Notes: generated by a model not told the origin, from the letters alone. DNA of 38,015 nt from an uncultured Bacteroidia bacterium (GCA_913009755.1 CAJVWU010000038.1:1-38015), one strand, 5' to 3'; counted from the stretch's first letter, positions 1 to 8,556 are shown. Made by a program: numbers and translations.

Positions 1-110
1 AAATAAAACAACTGATCCGCAAGCAAATGTTGCCTAAACGGCCCGGCGGGCGAAGTTATACAAGGATAACGAAAAATGGGAAATACCGAAAATACAAATG
101 ATTAAAATAC

Positions 111-380
111 CTATATTAGTGCCATTAAACGCGCAATGGGGCGCCATCTTTTACGGAGCATATAAATGCCAACTCCGATGAACATCAGCAACGAGCCGAT
201 TATGCCGAGTCCGTGGCCCACGGGCCCGCTGGATCGCAACATCTGGTAATCCGGATGATAAAATCTTTCTTCAAGCGGTGTGTCGTAATAGGAAAACCCC
301 TTGTAAAACAATAGTGCCGTTACCACCACAACGATAAGGGAAAGCAGTGTGATGAACAAAAAATGAGCAGTTTTCGACAT
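111..380 (-). CDS. Small two-helix membrane protein, unknown function
   Basis: An 89-residue protein with two predicted membrane helices: one at about residues 7-27 and one at about 58-76, rich in Gly, Leu and Ile. They are joined by a polar stretch with aromatic residues. I start at ATG 378-380 (MSKTAHFLF). A longer reading from 461 would put 27 residues across a TAnnTTTG-type -7 box at 425-432 on the minus strand. The segment GPVGHGLGIIGS followed by a basic tail reminds me of the N-terminus of longer Bacteroidota membrane proteins, so this could be a truncated relative. No continuation is visible in the 110 bases after the stop. Function is unknown. Confidence 0.55.
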   Translation of the reverse strand: MSKTAHFLFITLLSLIVVVVTALLFYKGFSYYDTPLEERFYHPDYQMLRSSGPVGHGLGIIGSLLMFIGVGIYMLRKRWRPIARLMALI

Positions 381-424
381 AGATGTATTGAGGATATATT
401 CTATTTTAGAAAATGAAAGACGGA

Positions 425-432
425 CAAAATTA
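425..432 (-). promoter_or_regulatory. Candidate -7 box (TAATTTTG) for the small membrane protein
   Basis: The minus strand reads TAATTTTG, matching the Bacteroidota -7 consensus TAnnTTTG, about 45 bases upstream of the ATG at 380. No clear -33 TTG is seen. Confidence 0.4.
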
Positions 433-578
433 AAAAAATATGTCTGATCAGAAAGAATCATTTTAAATACATAGCATCACAAACCTATGATTAATCCCGT
501 TATGGGAAAAGAATTACGTTCGTCCGGATTTAGAATTCAGCTTTTGAGTAATTTTACGATGAGTAAAACGGTTTTATT

Positions 579-974
579 TTGGTCTATTCATTTTTAGCGG
601 ACATAGTAACGATTATTCACCTGCTGTTCATCCTGTTTGTGATATTTGGTGGCTTTCTGGTATTGAAGTGGAGATGGATTATTTACTTTCATATTCCTGC
701 TGCGGTCTGGGGAGCTCTGATAGAATTCAAGGGCTGGATATGCCCGTTGACTCCGTGGGAAAACCAACTGCGACAGGCCGGGGGAGAGGCCGGTTACTCC
801 GGCGGGTTTATCGAACATTATATTCTTCCGGTTATGTATCCCGAAAATCTGACACAGGAAATTCAGGTCATCCTCGGCATTTTTGTCATCGTGATCAATT
901 TGACTGTTTACGGTTGGATTATTTACCGATGGCGGAAAAAAGCAAATGCCGGTTCTGAAAGAATCAAACCATAA
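579..974 (+). CDS. DUF2784 family membrane protein
   Basis: A 131-residue protein with three or four membrane helices. It carries the DUF2784 signature: an ICPLTPWEN segment (about residues 54-62), followed by GGFIEHY and a Pro-rich YPENLT stretch. The molecular role of the family is unknown. The only start in frame that gives the usual N-terminus (VYSFLADIVTIIHLL) is a TTG at 579-581, because an in-frame TAA lies at 564-566. An ATG at 559 is in another frame and ends after 12 codons, so either TTG is used or there is a small frameshift at the 5' end. It is a single gene with no operon partner. Confidence 0.8.
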   Translation: MVYSFLADIVTIIHLLFILFVIFGGFLVLKWRWIIYFHIPAAVWGALIEFKGWICPLTPWENQLRQAGGEAGYSGGFIEHYILPVMYPENLTQEIQVILGIFVIVINLTVYGWIIYRWRKKANAGSERIKP

Positions 975-989
975 ACCGGCAAGGTTTTT

Positions 990-2273
990 TTATCTTCCCA
1001 GAATCCGTTTGAACTTTTTAATGGCCATTTCGATGGATTGGTCGGGTTCGATGTAGTTGTATTTGCCCCAGTAATTATTGTCGGAGAATGCGGCCAGTGT
1101 TTCCGTGAATATCTGGTTCGGTTTAAACCTTTCGCCCGGTTTAAACCGGGTAACGTTTTCCCGGCTCCGGTCGGTGATGGCCATTTCCATTATTGTAGTA
1201 TAGTTGGTTGAGAACAGTTTCTTTTTCCATTTCACCTTAAACTTTACTTCCCCTTTGGCATAATTGAAATACCATTTCCCGTCCTGTTCGCGATATCGTA
1301 CAAGATAGTGTGTAAATGTTGGCGTTACGGTGACACCCGACGGTTTTTTACGGATAAAATATTCGCCTGCAGCCTGGGGATCATTCAGGTTCAACTGAAA
1401 ATCGGCAGCCGTAAGGGCATAACGGTCAACGTCCACATAAAATTTGCCGGAATACAAAACATCTTCTTTATATTTCTGGTCAAATGATATGATAAAGTTC
1501 AGCCTCCCGTTAAGCATGATTTCACCGGCAAGGTTAAAATTATATTTGTCAAGTATTTCGCGGTTTAGCAGGACATCGGGATTTTTAATGATGTCAAGCA
1601 GCAGGCCTGTTTTTGGTCCGCCCTGCAACTTAAACAAAAGGGTGTCCATTTTTTTTACATTCATGCCTTTTCTGCCTTTGAGTATCTGGACCTGGTCGTT
1701 TGAAATACTTTTATATGGTGCTTTATAGATATTTATTATGGCTTCGGCAAGAGAGACATAATTGTTTCTCTTTTGTATTGACTCGCGATAAAAACCGGTC
1801 ATGCGGAAAGGTTGCGACGGGTAATTATTTCTTATATTATCCAGTACCTTTAAGATAATATTATAGGCCGGCCCGGGTGTAATCACCACTTCATTCAGGG
1901 TTATGACCGATTCATCAAGTTTCAGGATGTTTTTCTTTTGAGTAAAGTCTTTGAGGGGGAAAGTGAGGTTATTGTAACCCAGATAAGATATGATAATGTT
2001 TTGGGCTTCACTTTTTTTACTGACCTTTAAAATAAAGTTACCCTCGCTGTTGGTGATGGTGGCTGTATTTTCCCCTTCCACGGCTACAGTAGCAAACGAT
2101 AAAGGTTTTCCGGTCTTGGCATCAAGCACTTTCCCCCGGTATTCGTTATAACCCAGGGTATCGGATGGCTTTAAACTGACCATGACATCCGTACCGGGAA
2201 TGGCAACTGCGGTTGCTGAGGATGCCAGAATTACAATCAGTAACAATGACAATATTGTTCTTCCTTTTTTCAT
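990..2273 (-). CDS. Secreted or outer-membrane protein with carboxypeptidase regulatory-like domain
   Basis: A 427-residue protein. Residues 1-23 look like a cleavable signal peptide (two basic residues, then a Leu/Ile-rich core ending in Ala). Residues about 46-130 match the CarboxypepD_reg-like beta-sandwich common in Bacteroidota surface proteins (GKVLDAKTGKPLSFATV, then a TNSEGNF turn). Residues about 135-425 form a second beta-rich domain with the pattern of the DUF5686-like family, without the long TonB-dependent barrel. A likely role is at the cell envelope, but no substrate can be named. It is convergent with the DUF2784 gene and transcribed alone. The ATG at 2271-2273 is the natural start because the signal peptide begins there. 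Confidence 0.8.
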   Translation of the reverse strand: MKKGRTILSLLLIVILASSATAVAIPGTDVMVSLKPSDTLGYNEYRGKVLDAKTGKPLSFATVAVEGENTATITNSEGNFILKVSKKSEAQNIIISYLGYNNLTFPLKDFTQKKNILKLDESVITLNEVVITPGPAYNIILKVLDNIRNNYPSQPFRMTGFYRESIQKRNNYVSLAEAIINIYKAPYKSISNDQVQILKGRKGMNVKKMDTLLFKLQGGPKTGLLLDIIKNPDVLLNREILDKYNFNLAGEIMLNGRLNFIISFDQKYKEDVLYSGKFYVDVDRYALTAADFQLNLNDPQAAGEYFIRKKPSGVTVTPTFTHYLVRYREQDGKWYFNYAKGEVKFKVKWKKKLFSTNYTTIMEMAITDRSRENVTRFKPGERFKPNQIFTETLAAFSDNNYWGKYNYIEPDQSIEMAIKKFKRILGR

Positions 2274-2367
2274 GACAAACGGTTAAAATTTCGATACCGA
2301 AGATACGGAATTTTGTCGTAACATTATCACACTCAAAGGAAATCTTGCCGAAATTTTTAACAAGGGG

Positions 2368-2544
2368 TTATTTTGCAGTATAGTAGCATCTTTTGGGTGA
2401 TTCCAGCAAACCTTCCGTTTTCAGTTTTTTGATGGCTTTGTCAACTTCCTTTTTTTCAATGCCGCTGATTTCGGAAATTTCACCGCCTTTTAACGGTTTG
2501 TCCGAATTTTTTAAGGTTTGTAAAACTTTGTCTTTTGTTTCCAT
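2368..2544 (-). CDS. Small winged-helix-like protein (58 aa)
   Basis: An ORF of 58 codons from ATG 2542-2544 to TAA 2368-2370. The sequence begins METKDKVLQTLKNSDKPLKG, continues with GEISEISGIEKKEVDKAIKKL and ends GLLESPKRCYYTAK. This is a compact helix-turn-helix pattern (recognition helix about residues 29-42) followed by a beta wing, as in MarR/ArsR-type small DNA-binding proteins. It follows the DUF1015 gene by 73 bases on the same strand, so it may be in the same transcript. I recall similar about 60-residue proteins in other Bacteroidota. It could be a regulator, but its target is unknown. Confidence 0.75.
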   Translation of the reverse strand: METKDKVLQTLKNSDKPLKGGEISEISGIEKKEVDKAIKKLKTEGLLESPKRCYYTAK

Positions 2545-2617
2545 GTTCAGGATTTATTTGTTGATTTTTCTTTTCGCATAGTGATGACGGTTATTGGTAC
2601 CGATTCGTTTTAACCTG

Positions 2618-3865
2618 TTAATCCAGTTCGTGTACTACAAGTCCCGAACGGAGTTTCGGCTCAAACCAGGTGGTTTTGGGCGGCATGATCTTTCCGCTGT
2701 CGGCTATGTTGATCAACTGTTTCATGCTGACGGGATAAAGGGCAAATGCCACTTTCATTTCCCCGCTGTCAACACGTTTTTGCAGTTCGCCCAATCCGCG
2801 GATGCCACCCACAAAATCAATACGTTTTGATCTTCTGAGGTCTTCGATACCCAGGATCGGTTCTAATACCTGATGGGTCAATATGGTAACATCCAGCACA
2901 CTGATGGGGTCATGGTCATCATAGGTTCCTTCTTTTGCTTTCAGCGAATACCATTTCCCTTCGAGGTACATTGAGAACTCGTGCAGTTGTTGAGGTTTAT
3001 AGATTTCATTCCCTTTTTCTTCGATATCGAAAGCATTTTCCAGCTTTTTAAGAAATTCTCCGGGAGTATTGCCATTCAGGTCTTTCGCCACGCGGTTGTA
3101 ATCAATAATTGTTAATTGGTTATCGGGAAAATGAACGGCAAGAAAAAAGTTATATTCTTCATTGCCGGTGTAATTGGGGTCGTTTTCCCTTTTCTCTTTT
3201 CCCACCAGGGCGGCGGCGGCAGTCCGGTGGTGGCCGTCGGCCACATAAGTAGAAGGAAGTTCCCCGAAAAGTCCGATGATCCGGGTTATGGTCATTTTAT
3301 CGCGTATCACCCAAAAGTGATGTCCCACACCGTCTGGGGCCATAAAATCATATTCGGGTTGGTTATTATTAACAAAGCGGGCTACTATTTCATCAATCTC
3401 CTGTACGGCAGGATAGCTGAAAAAGACAGGTTCCATGTTAGCATTGGTCATGCGCACATGTTTCATGCGGTCTTCTTCTTTATCCGGACGCGTTAATTCA
3501 TGTTTTTTAATCACATGGTTAAGGTAGTCGTCCACGGAAGCACAACCCACAATGCCGTATTGTGTTTTGCCAAACATGGTTTGTGCATAAATATAGAGGT
3601 ATTCGTCGTCGTCGGGTACCAGCCATCCTTTTTGTTTGAATGCTTCAAAATTTTCTTTGGCTTTTTCATAAACCACCGGGTTATACAAGCCGGTGCTTTC
3701 GGGCAGGTCTATTTCAGGTTTGATGATATGAAGCAGGGAATAAGGGTTTCCTTTGGCTTCTTCACGGGCTTCGCCGGAGTTGAGCACATCATAAGGGCGT
3801 GAAGCCAGTTCTTTTGCTATTTCTTTGGGTGGCCTCAGGCCTTTAAATGCTTTTAATGTTGCCAT
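2618..3865 (-). CDS. DUF1015 family protein
   Basis: A 415-residue protein, the usual family length. It contains the N-terminal RPYDV motif (residues 23-27) and the family hallmark YVADGHHR at 207-214. The family is conserved across bacteria and often lies beside serine biosynthesis genes, but its biochemical role is not established. Here serA and serC lie upstream on the same strand, separated by a four-helix-bundle gene that has its own terminator, so the ancestral order was probably serC-serA-DUF1015. Start ATG is at 3863-3865. It has no signal peptide and is expected to be cytoplasmic. Confidence 0.9.
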   Translation of the reverse strand: MATLKAFKGLRPPKEIAKELASRPYDVLNSGEAREEAKGNPYSLLHIIKPEIDLPESTGLYNPVVYEKAKENFEAFKQKGWLVPDDDEYLYIYAQTMFGKTQYGIVGCASVDDYLNHVIKKHELTRPDKEEDRMKHVRMTNANMEPVFFSYPAVQEIDEIVARFVNNNQPEYDFMAPDGVGHHFWVIRDKMTITRIIGLFGELPSTYVADGHHRTAAAALVGKEKRENDPNYTGNEEYNFFLAVHFPDNQLTIIDYNRVAKDLNGNTPGEFLKKLENAFDIEEKGNEIYKPQQLHEFSMYLEGKWYSLKAKEGTYDDHDPISVLDVTILTHQVLEPILGIEDLRRSKRIDFVGGIRGLGELQKRVDSGEMKVAFALYPVSMKQLINIADSGKIMPPKTTWFEPKLRSGLVVHELD

Positions 3866-3905
3866 ATTGGTAATGTTTAAGTTTCAGGAACAGCAAAAAT
3901 AAAAA

Positions 3906-3944
3906 ATCCGTTTTCATTTACCATAAAAATAAATGAAAACGGAT
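3906..3944 (-). terminator. Rho-independent terminator of the four-helix-bundle gene
   Basis: Perfect 15-bp inverted repeat (3906-3920 with 3930-3944) with a 9-nt loop. On the minus strand it is followed by a T-rich tract (from the A-rich bases just left of 3906). It lies 23 bases after the stop of the gene at 3968 and before the DUF1015 start. Confidence 0.8.
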
Positions 3945-3967
3945 GGAGTTCTATTTCAAAATAACCA

Positions 3968-4480
3968 CTAAAAATTAGAAGTCATCTCACTGGGAGCATG
4001 CTCCGGGTAAGGTTGTATGTTTTCATGGTAATTTCTACCATTTTGCCCGGGATCACCGTAATTGTTATAATTTCCACTGCTGCGCTGCAGCGAGGAAATC
4101 AATGCCCCGATCATTTTTGTCAACTCCATCAATTGATTTCTCGATTCATCTTCGTGCTTTTCGCTCAGGTTAGTTGACCTGTAAGCAATGCTTGTGCAAA
4201 CCAGGCATTCGCGGATAGCACTTTTAGCCATTTTCAGGTAAAAGATAAACTGGCTTTTGTTTCGCGATGAACCTTCGGCAATGTAAAAAGCAATGTTCCT
4301 GGCCGATGCATTGAAACGTTTAATGAGATCAGTCTTGTCATTCTCGGGATATAACATGCTTACATCCTGTAACCAGTTAGTGTAGTCGAGAGACTTGTGA
4401 TAAACTCTCAGATCTTCAAACCTAAAAAACGTAACGGTTCTCTCTACTCTTTCTCTGTTTTCTTCTTCTTGCTGTGACAT
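3968..4480 (-). CDS. Four-helix-bundle protein (23S rRNA intervening-sequence protein family)
   Basis: A 170-residue protein. Residues about 20-120 match the four-helix-bundle family first found inside 23S rRNA intervening sequences: FEDLRVYHKSLDY, a central AEGSSRNKSQFIFYLKMAKSA helix with the conserved GS/N-K pattern, and a final helix ending ISSL. The C-terminal 45 residues are polar and Asn-rich, probably disordered. Members occur as free-standing genes in Bacteroidota; the function is unknown, and structures of relatives form oligomers. It sits between serA and DUF1015 with hairpins on both sides (4521-4548 and 3906-3944), which suggests an independent unit inserted into an older operon. 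Confidence 0.85.
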   Translation of the reverse strand: MSQQEEENRERVERTVTFFRFEDLRVYHKSLDYTNWLQDVSMLYPENDKTDLIKRFNASARNIAFYIAEGSSRNKSQFIFYLKMAKSAIRECLVCTSIAYRSTNLSEKHEDESRNQLMELTKMIGALISSLQRSSGNYNNYGDPGQNGRNYHENIQPYPEHAPSEMTSNF

Positions 4481-4520
4481 GATTTAATTAGTTTAGTTTA
4501 ATAAATTGTATTTCACACTT

Positions 4521-4548
4521 TTATCTTTCCGCAGCATCGGAAAGATAA
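4521..4548 (-). terminator. Hairpin after serA
   Basis: Perfect 11-bp stem (4521-4531 with 4538-4548) and a 6-nt loop, located 46 bases downstream of the serA stop on the minus strand. There is no strong T-run, so its termination role is probable rather than certain. Confidence 0.5.
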
Positions 4549-4594
4549 ATAAGACCATTTAGTTTTTAGTTTGAATTGGCCGGTGCTTAGACCA

Positions 4595-5515
4595 CTAATT
4601 TACAACAAAAGTTGTATCCCCATGCTCAAAAAAGTTAATAATCTGCCTGGCGGCTGCAATTCCTGCATTGATATTTGCCTCAGCCGTCTGGGCACCCATC
4701 TTTTTTGGCGTGAAAAAACAACGGTTGCCATATTTATTAGATAATATTTTTGCATTGTCAGGAGCAATATCTGAAACATATTGAAACCCTGAACGTTCTT
4801 CAAATATTTTTAATAACCCTTCTTCGTTAATAACTTCTTTTCGGGCGGTATTAACAAGAACGGCATCTTCTTTCATTTTTGAAAGCAGTTCGTAATTGAT
4901 GGAGTCTTTTGTTTTCTCATTGGCAGGGATGTGCAGGCTCACATAATCGCTTATGGCATACATATCTTCTGCCGTTGAACAAACTATAACGCCATCTTTT
5001 TCAATTTCTTCGGCCGGGATAAAAGGGTCAAAAGCATAAATCCCTATTCCAAACCCTTTGGCAATGCGGGCCACCAGTTTACCCACATGTCCGTAAGCAT
5101 GGATACCTAATTTTTTCCCTTTCAATTCCCTGCCGGAAGTACCGTTAAAGTGGTTTCGTGCCTGGTAAACCATCATGCCCAGAGCCAGCTCGGCCACGGC
5201 ATTCGAGTTTTGCCCGGGTGTGTTCATCACCGCCACACCGTGTTCCGTGGCAGCTTTCAGGTCAATGTTGTCATAACCGGCACCGGCCCTGACAACAATT
5301 TTCAGGTTATCGGCAGCGTTAATTACTTCGGAAGTGATTTTGTCGCTCCTGACGATCAAAGCTTCTGCCTCTTTTACCGCTGCAACCAGTTCGTCCTGGT
5401 TACCATATTTTTCAAAAAAATCACACGCATATCCGGCTTTGTCAAATGCTTCCCTGATCTGGTTTACAGCCACAGGAGCGAAGGGCTTCTCAGTTGCCAC
5501 CAAAACTTTTTTCAT
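4595..5515 (-). CDS. serA: D-3-phosphoglycerate dehydrogenase, short type with catalytic Lys
   Basis: A 306-residue member of the 2-hydroxyacid dehydrogenase family, catalysing the first step of serine synthesis (3-phosphoglycerate to 3-phosphohydroxypyruvate with NAD). The Rossmann segment lies at about 135-165 with an altered glycine motif (HAYGHVG). The catalytic Arg is in NTARKE (R225). The usual catalytic TPH motif is TPKKMGA (about 269-275), so Lys replaces His, as in the class described as type IIIK and studied in Entamoeba. No ACT or ASB regulatory domain is present, so classic serine feedback through ACT is not expected. serC lies 46 bases upstream and is probably co-transcribed. Confidence 0.92.
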   Translation of the reverse strand: MKKVLVATEKPFAPVAVNQIREAFDKAGYACDFFEKYGNQDELVAAVKEAEALIVRSDKITSEVINAADNLKIVVRAGAGYDNIDLKAATEHGVAVMNTPGQNSNAVAELALGMMVYQARNHFNGTSGRELKGKKLGIHAYGHVGKLVARIAKGFGIGIYAFDPFIPAEEIEKDGVIVCSTAEDMYAISDYVSLHIPANEKTKDSINYELLSKMKEDAVLVNTARKEVINEEGLLKIFEERSGFQYVSDIAPDNAKILSNKYGNRCFFTPKKMGAQTAEANINAGIAAARQIINFFEHGDTTFVVN

Positions 5516-5561
5516 AATAGTTTTATTTATCAGTCGTTAAAAGTAATACAAAAAATATTAA

Positions 5562-6635
5562 TTAAGCATGTTGTTGTGCAAATTCCTGCATGGTTTCGAT
5601 AAGTGCCTTCACGCTTTCAACCGGAAGGGCATTGTATGTGGAAGCCCTGAACCCGCCGACGGACCTGTGACCTTTGATGCCTATCATTCCACGGCTTGTT
5701 GCAAAATCAAGAAACGGTTTTTCAAGTTCCTGAAAGCTGTCCTTCATAACAAAACAGATATTCATCAACGAACGGTCACCGACCTCGGGAATCGTACTTC
5801 TGAAAATGGGATTCCTGTCAATTTCATCATATAACAACCCTGCTTTGTACTCATCTTTTTTCTGCATCTCGCCGATTCCGCCGTTATCTTTAAGCCATAT
5901 TAATGTTTGTAATGCAGAAAATACAGGCAAAACAGGTGGTGTATTGAACATGCTTTCTTTTTCGATGTGCGTTTTATAATTCAGCATGGTAGGAATATAC
6001 CTGTCCACTTTACCAAGAATATCTTCCCTGATAATAACAAAAGTAACACCGGCCGGTGCCAGGTTCTTTTGAGCCCCGCCATAAATAATTGCGTATTTTG
6101 AAATATCCACCGGGCGGCTGAAAATATCGGATGACATGTCGGCCACCAAAGGAACGGGTGAATCCATATCTTCTTTGATCTCTGTGCCGTAAATGGTGTT
6201 GTTGGTGGTGATATGGAAATAATCGGCATCCGCAGGGATGGTATAATTCCTGGGGATATAATTAAAGTTTTTATCTTCGGAAGAAGCGGAAATTTCCACC
6301 TCGCCAAAGCCCTGTGCTTCTTTTATGGCCTTTTTTGACCATGCTCCCGTGTTGAGATAAGCTGCTTTTTTGTTCAGCAGGTTAAACGGCACCATGGCAA
6401 ATTGTGTGCTGGCACCTCCACCAAGGAACAACACATGATAACCATCGGGTATGTCAAGCAATTCCTTGAAAAGTTGTTGTGCCTCTTCCATGACAGCGAC
6501 AAACTCTTTGCTGCGATGAGAGATTTCCATTATGGACAAACCGGTATCTGCAAAATCACGGACTGCCCTGGCCGTTTCGTCAATGGTAAATTCCGGCAGG
6601 ATGGAAGGGCCGGCAGAGAAATTATGTTTTTTCAT
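5562..6635 (-). CDS. serC: Phosphoserine aminotransferase
   Basis: A 357-residue class V aminotransferase, normal SerC length. It makes phosphoserine from 3-phosphohydroxypyruvate and glutamate, using PLP. It starts [13 protein letters not shown], the SerC signature, and carries [12 protein letters not shown]. The PLP-binding Lys is K190 in [13 protein letters not shown]. The C-terminal [14 protein letters not shown] segment binds the phosphate group in the family. It is first in the serC-serA operon. A TATTTTTG -7 box on the minus strand at 6671-6678 lies about 36 bases upstream of the ATG. Confidence 0.96.
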   Translation of the reverse strand: MKKHNFSAGPSILPEFTIDETARAVRDFADTGLSIMEISHRSKEFVAVMEEAQQLFKELLDIPDGYHVLFLGGGASTQFAMVPFNLLNKKAAYLNTGAWSKKAIKEAQGFGEVEISASSEDKNFNYIPRNYTIPADADYFHITTNNTIYGTEIKEDMDSPVPLVADMSSDIFSRPVDISKYAIIYGGAQKNLAPAGVTFVIIREDILGKVDRYIPTMLNYKTHIEKESMFNTPPVLPVFSALQTLIWLKDNGGIGEMQKKDEYKAGLLYDEIDRNPIFRSTIPEVGDRSLMNICFVMKDSFQELEKPFLDFATSRGMIGIKGHRSVGGFRASTYNALPVESVKALIETMQEFAQQHA

Positions 6636-6670
6636 TTGATGAATTTTTTTGATGTTCCTTTAAGGGCTGA

Positions 6671-6678
6671 CAAAAATA
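6671..6678 (-). promoter_or_regulatory. Candidate -7 box (TATTTTTG) for serC-serA
   Basis: Matches TAnnTTTG on the minus strand, about 36 bases upstream of the serC ATG. No convincing -33 TTG at the right distance. Confidence 0.45.
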
Positions 6679-6793
6679 ATCATTATTCAGGTGAGAAATT
6701 CATGAATTATAATTTTAGAATGGTTCTAATTTTATGGAGGTAAACCGGGAAGTTGCCGGATTGACCATCGTGTTCTTTTTCCTGAATGTTGAA

Positions 6794-6801
6794 TATCTTT
6801 G
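6794..6801 (+). promoter_or_regulatory. Candidate -7 box (TATCTTTG) for the acyl-CoA reductase gene
   Basis: Matches TAnnTTTG 15 bases upstream of ATG 6817. It overlaps an alternative TTG start at 6799, which argues that the ATG at 6817 is the true start. Confidence 0.5.
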
Positions 6802-6816
6802 CAAAAAGGCTTTGTT

Positions 6817-7890
6817 ATGGTTTCTTACGAAAAAAGAATTAAGGCATTTTCCCAACTGGGTTTGGTACTGGCTTCTGTTGTGGATGGCGATGCGGATTCC
6901 CTTTCAGGTTTGCCTGTTTCACATGAACAACTCCAGTCGTTTACCGAAAAGGTTGATGCTGCCCGTCAATACAACGGTTGGTTTACCCCCGGTAATGTAC
7001 GGTATATGATTGCCTCAATAGCGGAGAGCCTGCAAAAGGAAAAACTTGAAACCTGGCTTAAACCTTACGGGGAAGCCATTGAAAATAAAAAAGCCGTGAA
7101 CAAGGTGGGGGTAGTTATGGCCGGGAACCTGCCGCTGGTGGGGTTTCATGATTTTTTGTCAGTGTTGATTACGGGCAACCGGATCATCGCCAAATTATCG
7201 GCTGATGACCATAAACTTTTGCCTGCTGTTGCCACATTACTTTTGGATATTGAACCCGGTTTTAGGGATCATATTGAATTTACAGAACAACAGTTGAAAG
7301 ATTTTCAGGCCCTTATAGCCACCGGAAGCAACAACACTTCACGCTATTTTGAGTATTATTTTAGTAAATATCCCAACATCATCAGGCGCAACAGGAACGG
7401 GATTGCCGTGCTAAGCGGAAAGGAAAGCGATAGTGAACTGGAAAAACTGTCTGAAGATATTTTTTTCTATTACGGACTTGGATGCCGGAATGTGTCCAAA
7501 CTTTTTGTTCCGCGCGGTTATGACTTTGATGGTTTAATTGAAGTTCTCGGCCGGAATAAAGAGGTGACAGAGCACCATAAATATTTCCATAACTACGAGT
7601 ATAACAAAGCCATTTACCTTGTGAACGGACAGGCTCATCTTGACCCGGGAAATCTGCTGCTGACGGAAGATGCGCGGTTTGCTTCGCCCGTCAGTGTGGT
7701 TTATTACGAATATTACGGTGACATGCGTTTGGTCAATGAACTTTTAAAAGCCAACAATGAAAAGGTGCAATGTGTGGTTTCGGGAATTGATGAAATTATA
7801 AATAGTGTGCCGTTCGGCAAAAGCCAGCAGCCCGAATTGTGGGATTATGCCGACGGGGTGGACACCATTAAATTTTTGTTATCGTTTTAA
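6817..7890 (+). CDS. Acyl-CoA reductase, LuxC-like
   Basis: A 357-residue protein from ATG 6817 (MVSYEKRIKAFSQLG). It resembles the LuxC/aldehyde-dehydrogenase-like acyl-CoA reductases: KVGVVMAGNLPLVGFHDFLSVL forms the cofactor-binding region, and FFYYGLGCRNVSKLF carries the likely nucleophilic Cys. Such enzymes reduce acyl-CoA to aldehyde with NADPH. No LuxD, LuxE or luciferase gene lies nearby, so bioluminescence is not implied; the physiological substrate is unknown. It diverges from serC with about 180 bases between. Confidence 0.85.
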   Translation: MVSYEKRIKAFSQLGLVLASVVDGDADSLSGLPVSHEQLQSFTEKVDAARQYNGWFTPGNVRYMIASIAESLQKEKLETWLKPYGEAIENKKAVNKVGVVMAGNLPLVGFHDFLSVLITGNRIIAKLSADDHKLLPAVATLLLDIEPGFRDHIEFTEQQLKDFQALIATGSNNTSRYFEYYFSKYPNIIRRNRNGIAVLSGKESDSELEKLSEDIFFYYGLGCRNVSKLFVPRGYDFDGLIEVLGRNKEVTEHHKYFHNYEYNKAIYLVNGQAHLDPGNLLLTEDARFASPVSVVYYEYYGDMRLVNELLKANNEKVQCVVSGIDEIINSVPFGKSQQPELWDYADGVDTIKFLLSF

Positions 7891-7956
7891 CGTTTCGCAT
7901 TGCAGGGGCATTTGTTGTGTTTGGCTTCTTATTTAAAACGAGACCTGAAGCGTGTT

Positions 7957-8095
7957 TTTCATCGAAGTGTTATCTTTTTTTTTCATCGAATTTAACAAAT
8001 TTGATGAGCTTTAAGGTTTTCGCCTGCGAAAACCCCATTCGCGTAATTTGGGAAATTCGATGAGGAGAAAAGAGTAGTGAATAGTGAATAGTGAT
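7957..8095. repeat. Intergenic hairpins and short direct repeats after the acyl-CoA reductase gene
   Basis: The 347-base gap 7891-8237 holds: a direct repeat TTTCATCGAA (7957-7966 and 7981-7990); an imperfect hairpin with 10-bp arms (7984-7993, 7997-8006); a perfect 9-bp hairpin with 2-nt loop (8015-8034), which could terminate the upstream gene although no T-run follows; and a short TAGTGAA tandem repeat near 8074-8095. No coding region is visible. Confidence 0.6.
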
Positions 8096-8193
8096 TGAGG
8101 TTTTAAAACCCGAGGGGTTGTCCTGAAATCAGCGGGTACTAATGACAAAAAAAAAGTTTCACAAAAAAATTAGGATATTTAATTGAAAGCTGA

Positions 8194-8201
8194 TATTTTT
8201 G
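8194..8201 (+). promoter_or_regulatory. Candidate -7 box (TATTTTTG) for rpmE2
   Basis: TAnnTTTG match 36 bases upstream of ATG 8238. A longer in-frame reading from 8199 would start inside this box and is unlikely. Confidence 0.5.
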
Positions 8202-8237
8202 CACCCCCAAAATCGAACCCTCGAAAAACATAGAAAA

Positions 8238-8504
8238 ATGAAAAAAGATATTCACCCGAAAAATTACAGGTTGGTCGTTTTTAAGGACATGTCAAACGAT
8301 TATGCTTTTCTGACCAAATCAACTGTTGATACGAAAGATACCATTGTGTGGGAGGACGGTAAAGAGTACCCCCTGGTAAAGCTTGAAATTTCACACACTT
8401 CACATCCGTTTTTCACCGGTAAAATGAAACTTGTGGATACAGCCGGACGTGTTGACAAATTCAAGAACCGCTACAAAAAGCATTTTGAAAAAAAGAAAAA
8501 TTAG
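8238..8504 (+). CDS. rpmE2: 50S ribosomal protein L31, type B
   Basis: An 88-residue protein beginning [19 protein letters not shown], the typical start of type B L31. It has no Cys at all, so it lacks the zinc-binding CxxC pairs of type A L31. The family has [20 protein letters not shown] near the C-terminus. Zinc-free paralogues are used in place of zinc forms under zinc limitation in some bacteria, but in Bacteroidota this form is commonly the main copy. It is a monocistronic unit: own promoter at 8194 and strong terminator at 8528-8556. Confidence 0.95.
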   Translation: MKKDIHPKNYRLVVFKDMSNDYAFLTKSTVDTKDTIVWEDGKEYPLVKLEISHTSHPFFTGKMKLVDTAGRVDKFKNRYKKHFEKKKN

Positions 8505-8527
8505 GTTTGAAAAATTTACCTGAAACA

Positions 8528-8556
8528 AACCCTTGTGCCGAGCAAGGGTTTTTTTT
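8528..8556 (+). terminator. Rho-independent terminator of rpmE2
   Basis: AACCCTTG pairs perfectly with CAAGGGTT across a 7-nt loop and is followed at once by a run of T. It lies 24 bases after the rpmE2 stop. Confidence 0.9.

Noticed and set aside
6817-7890. Bioluminescence lux operon suggested by a LuxC-like gene
   Set aside because: No luxD, luxE or luciferase genes are present nearby.
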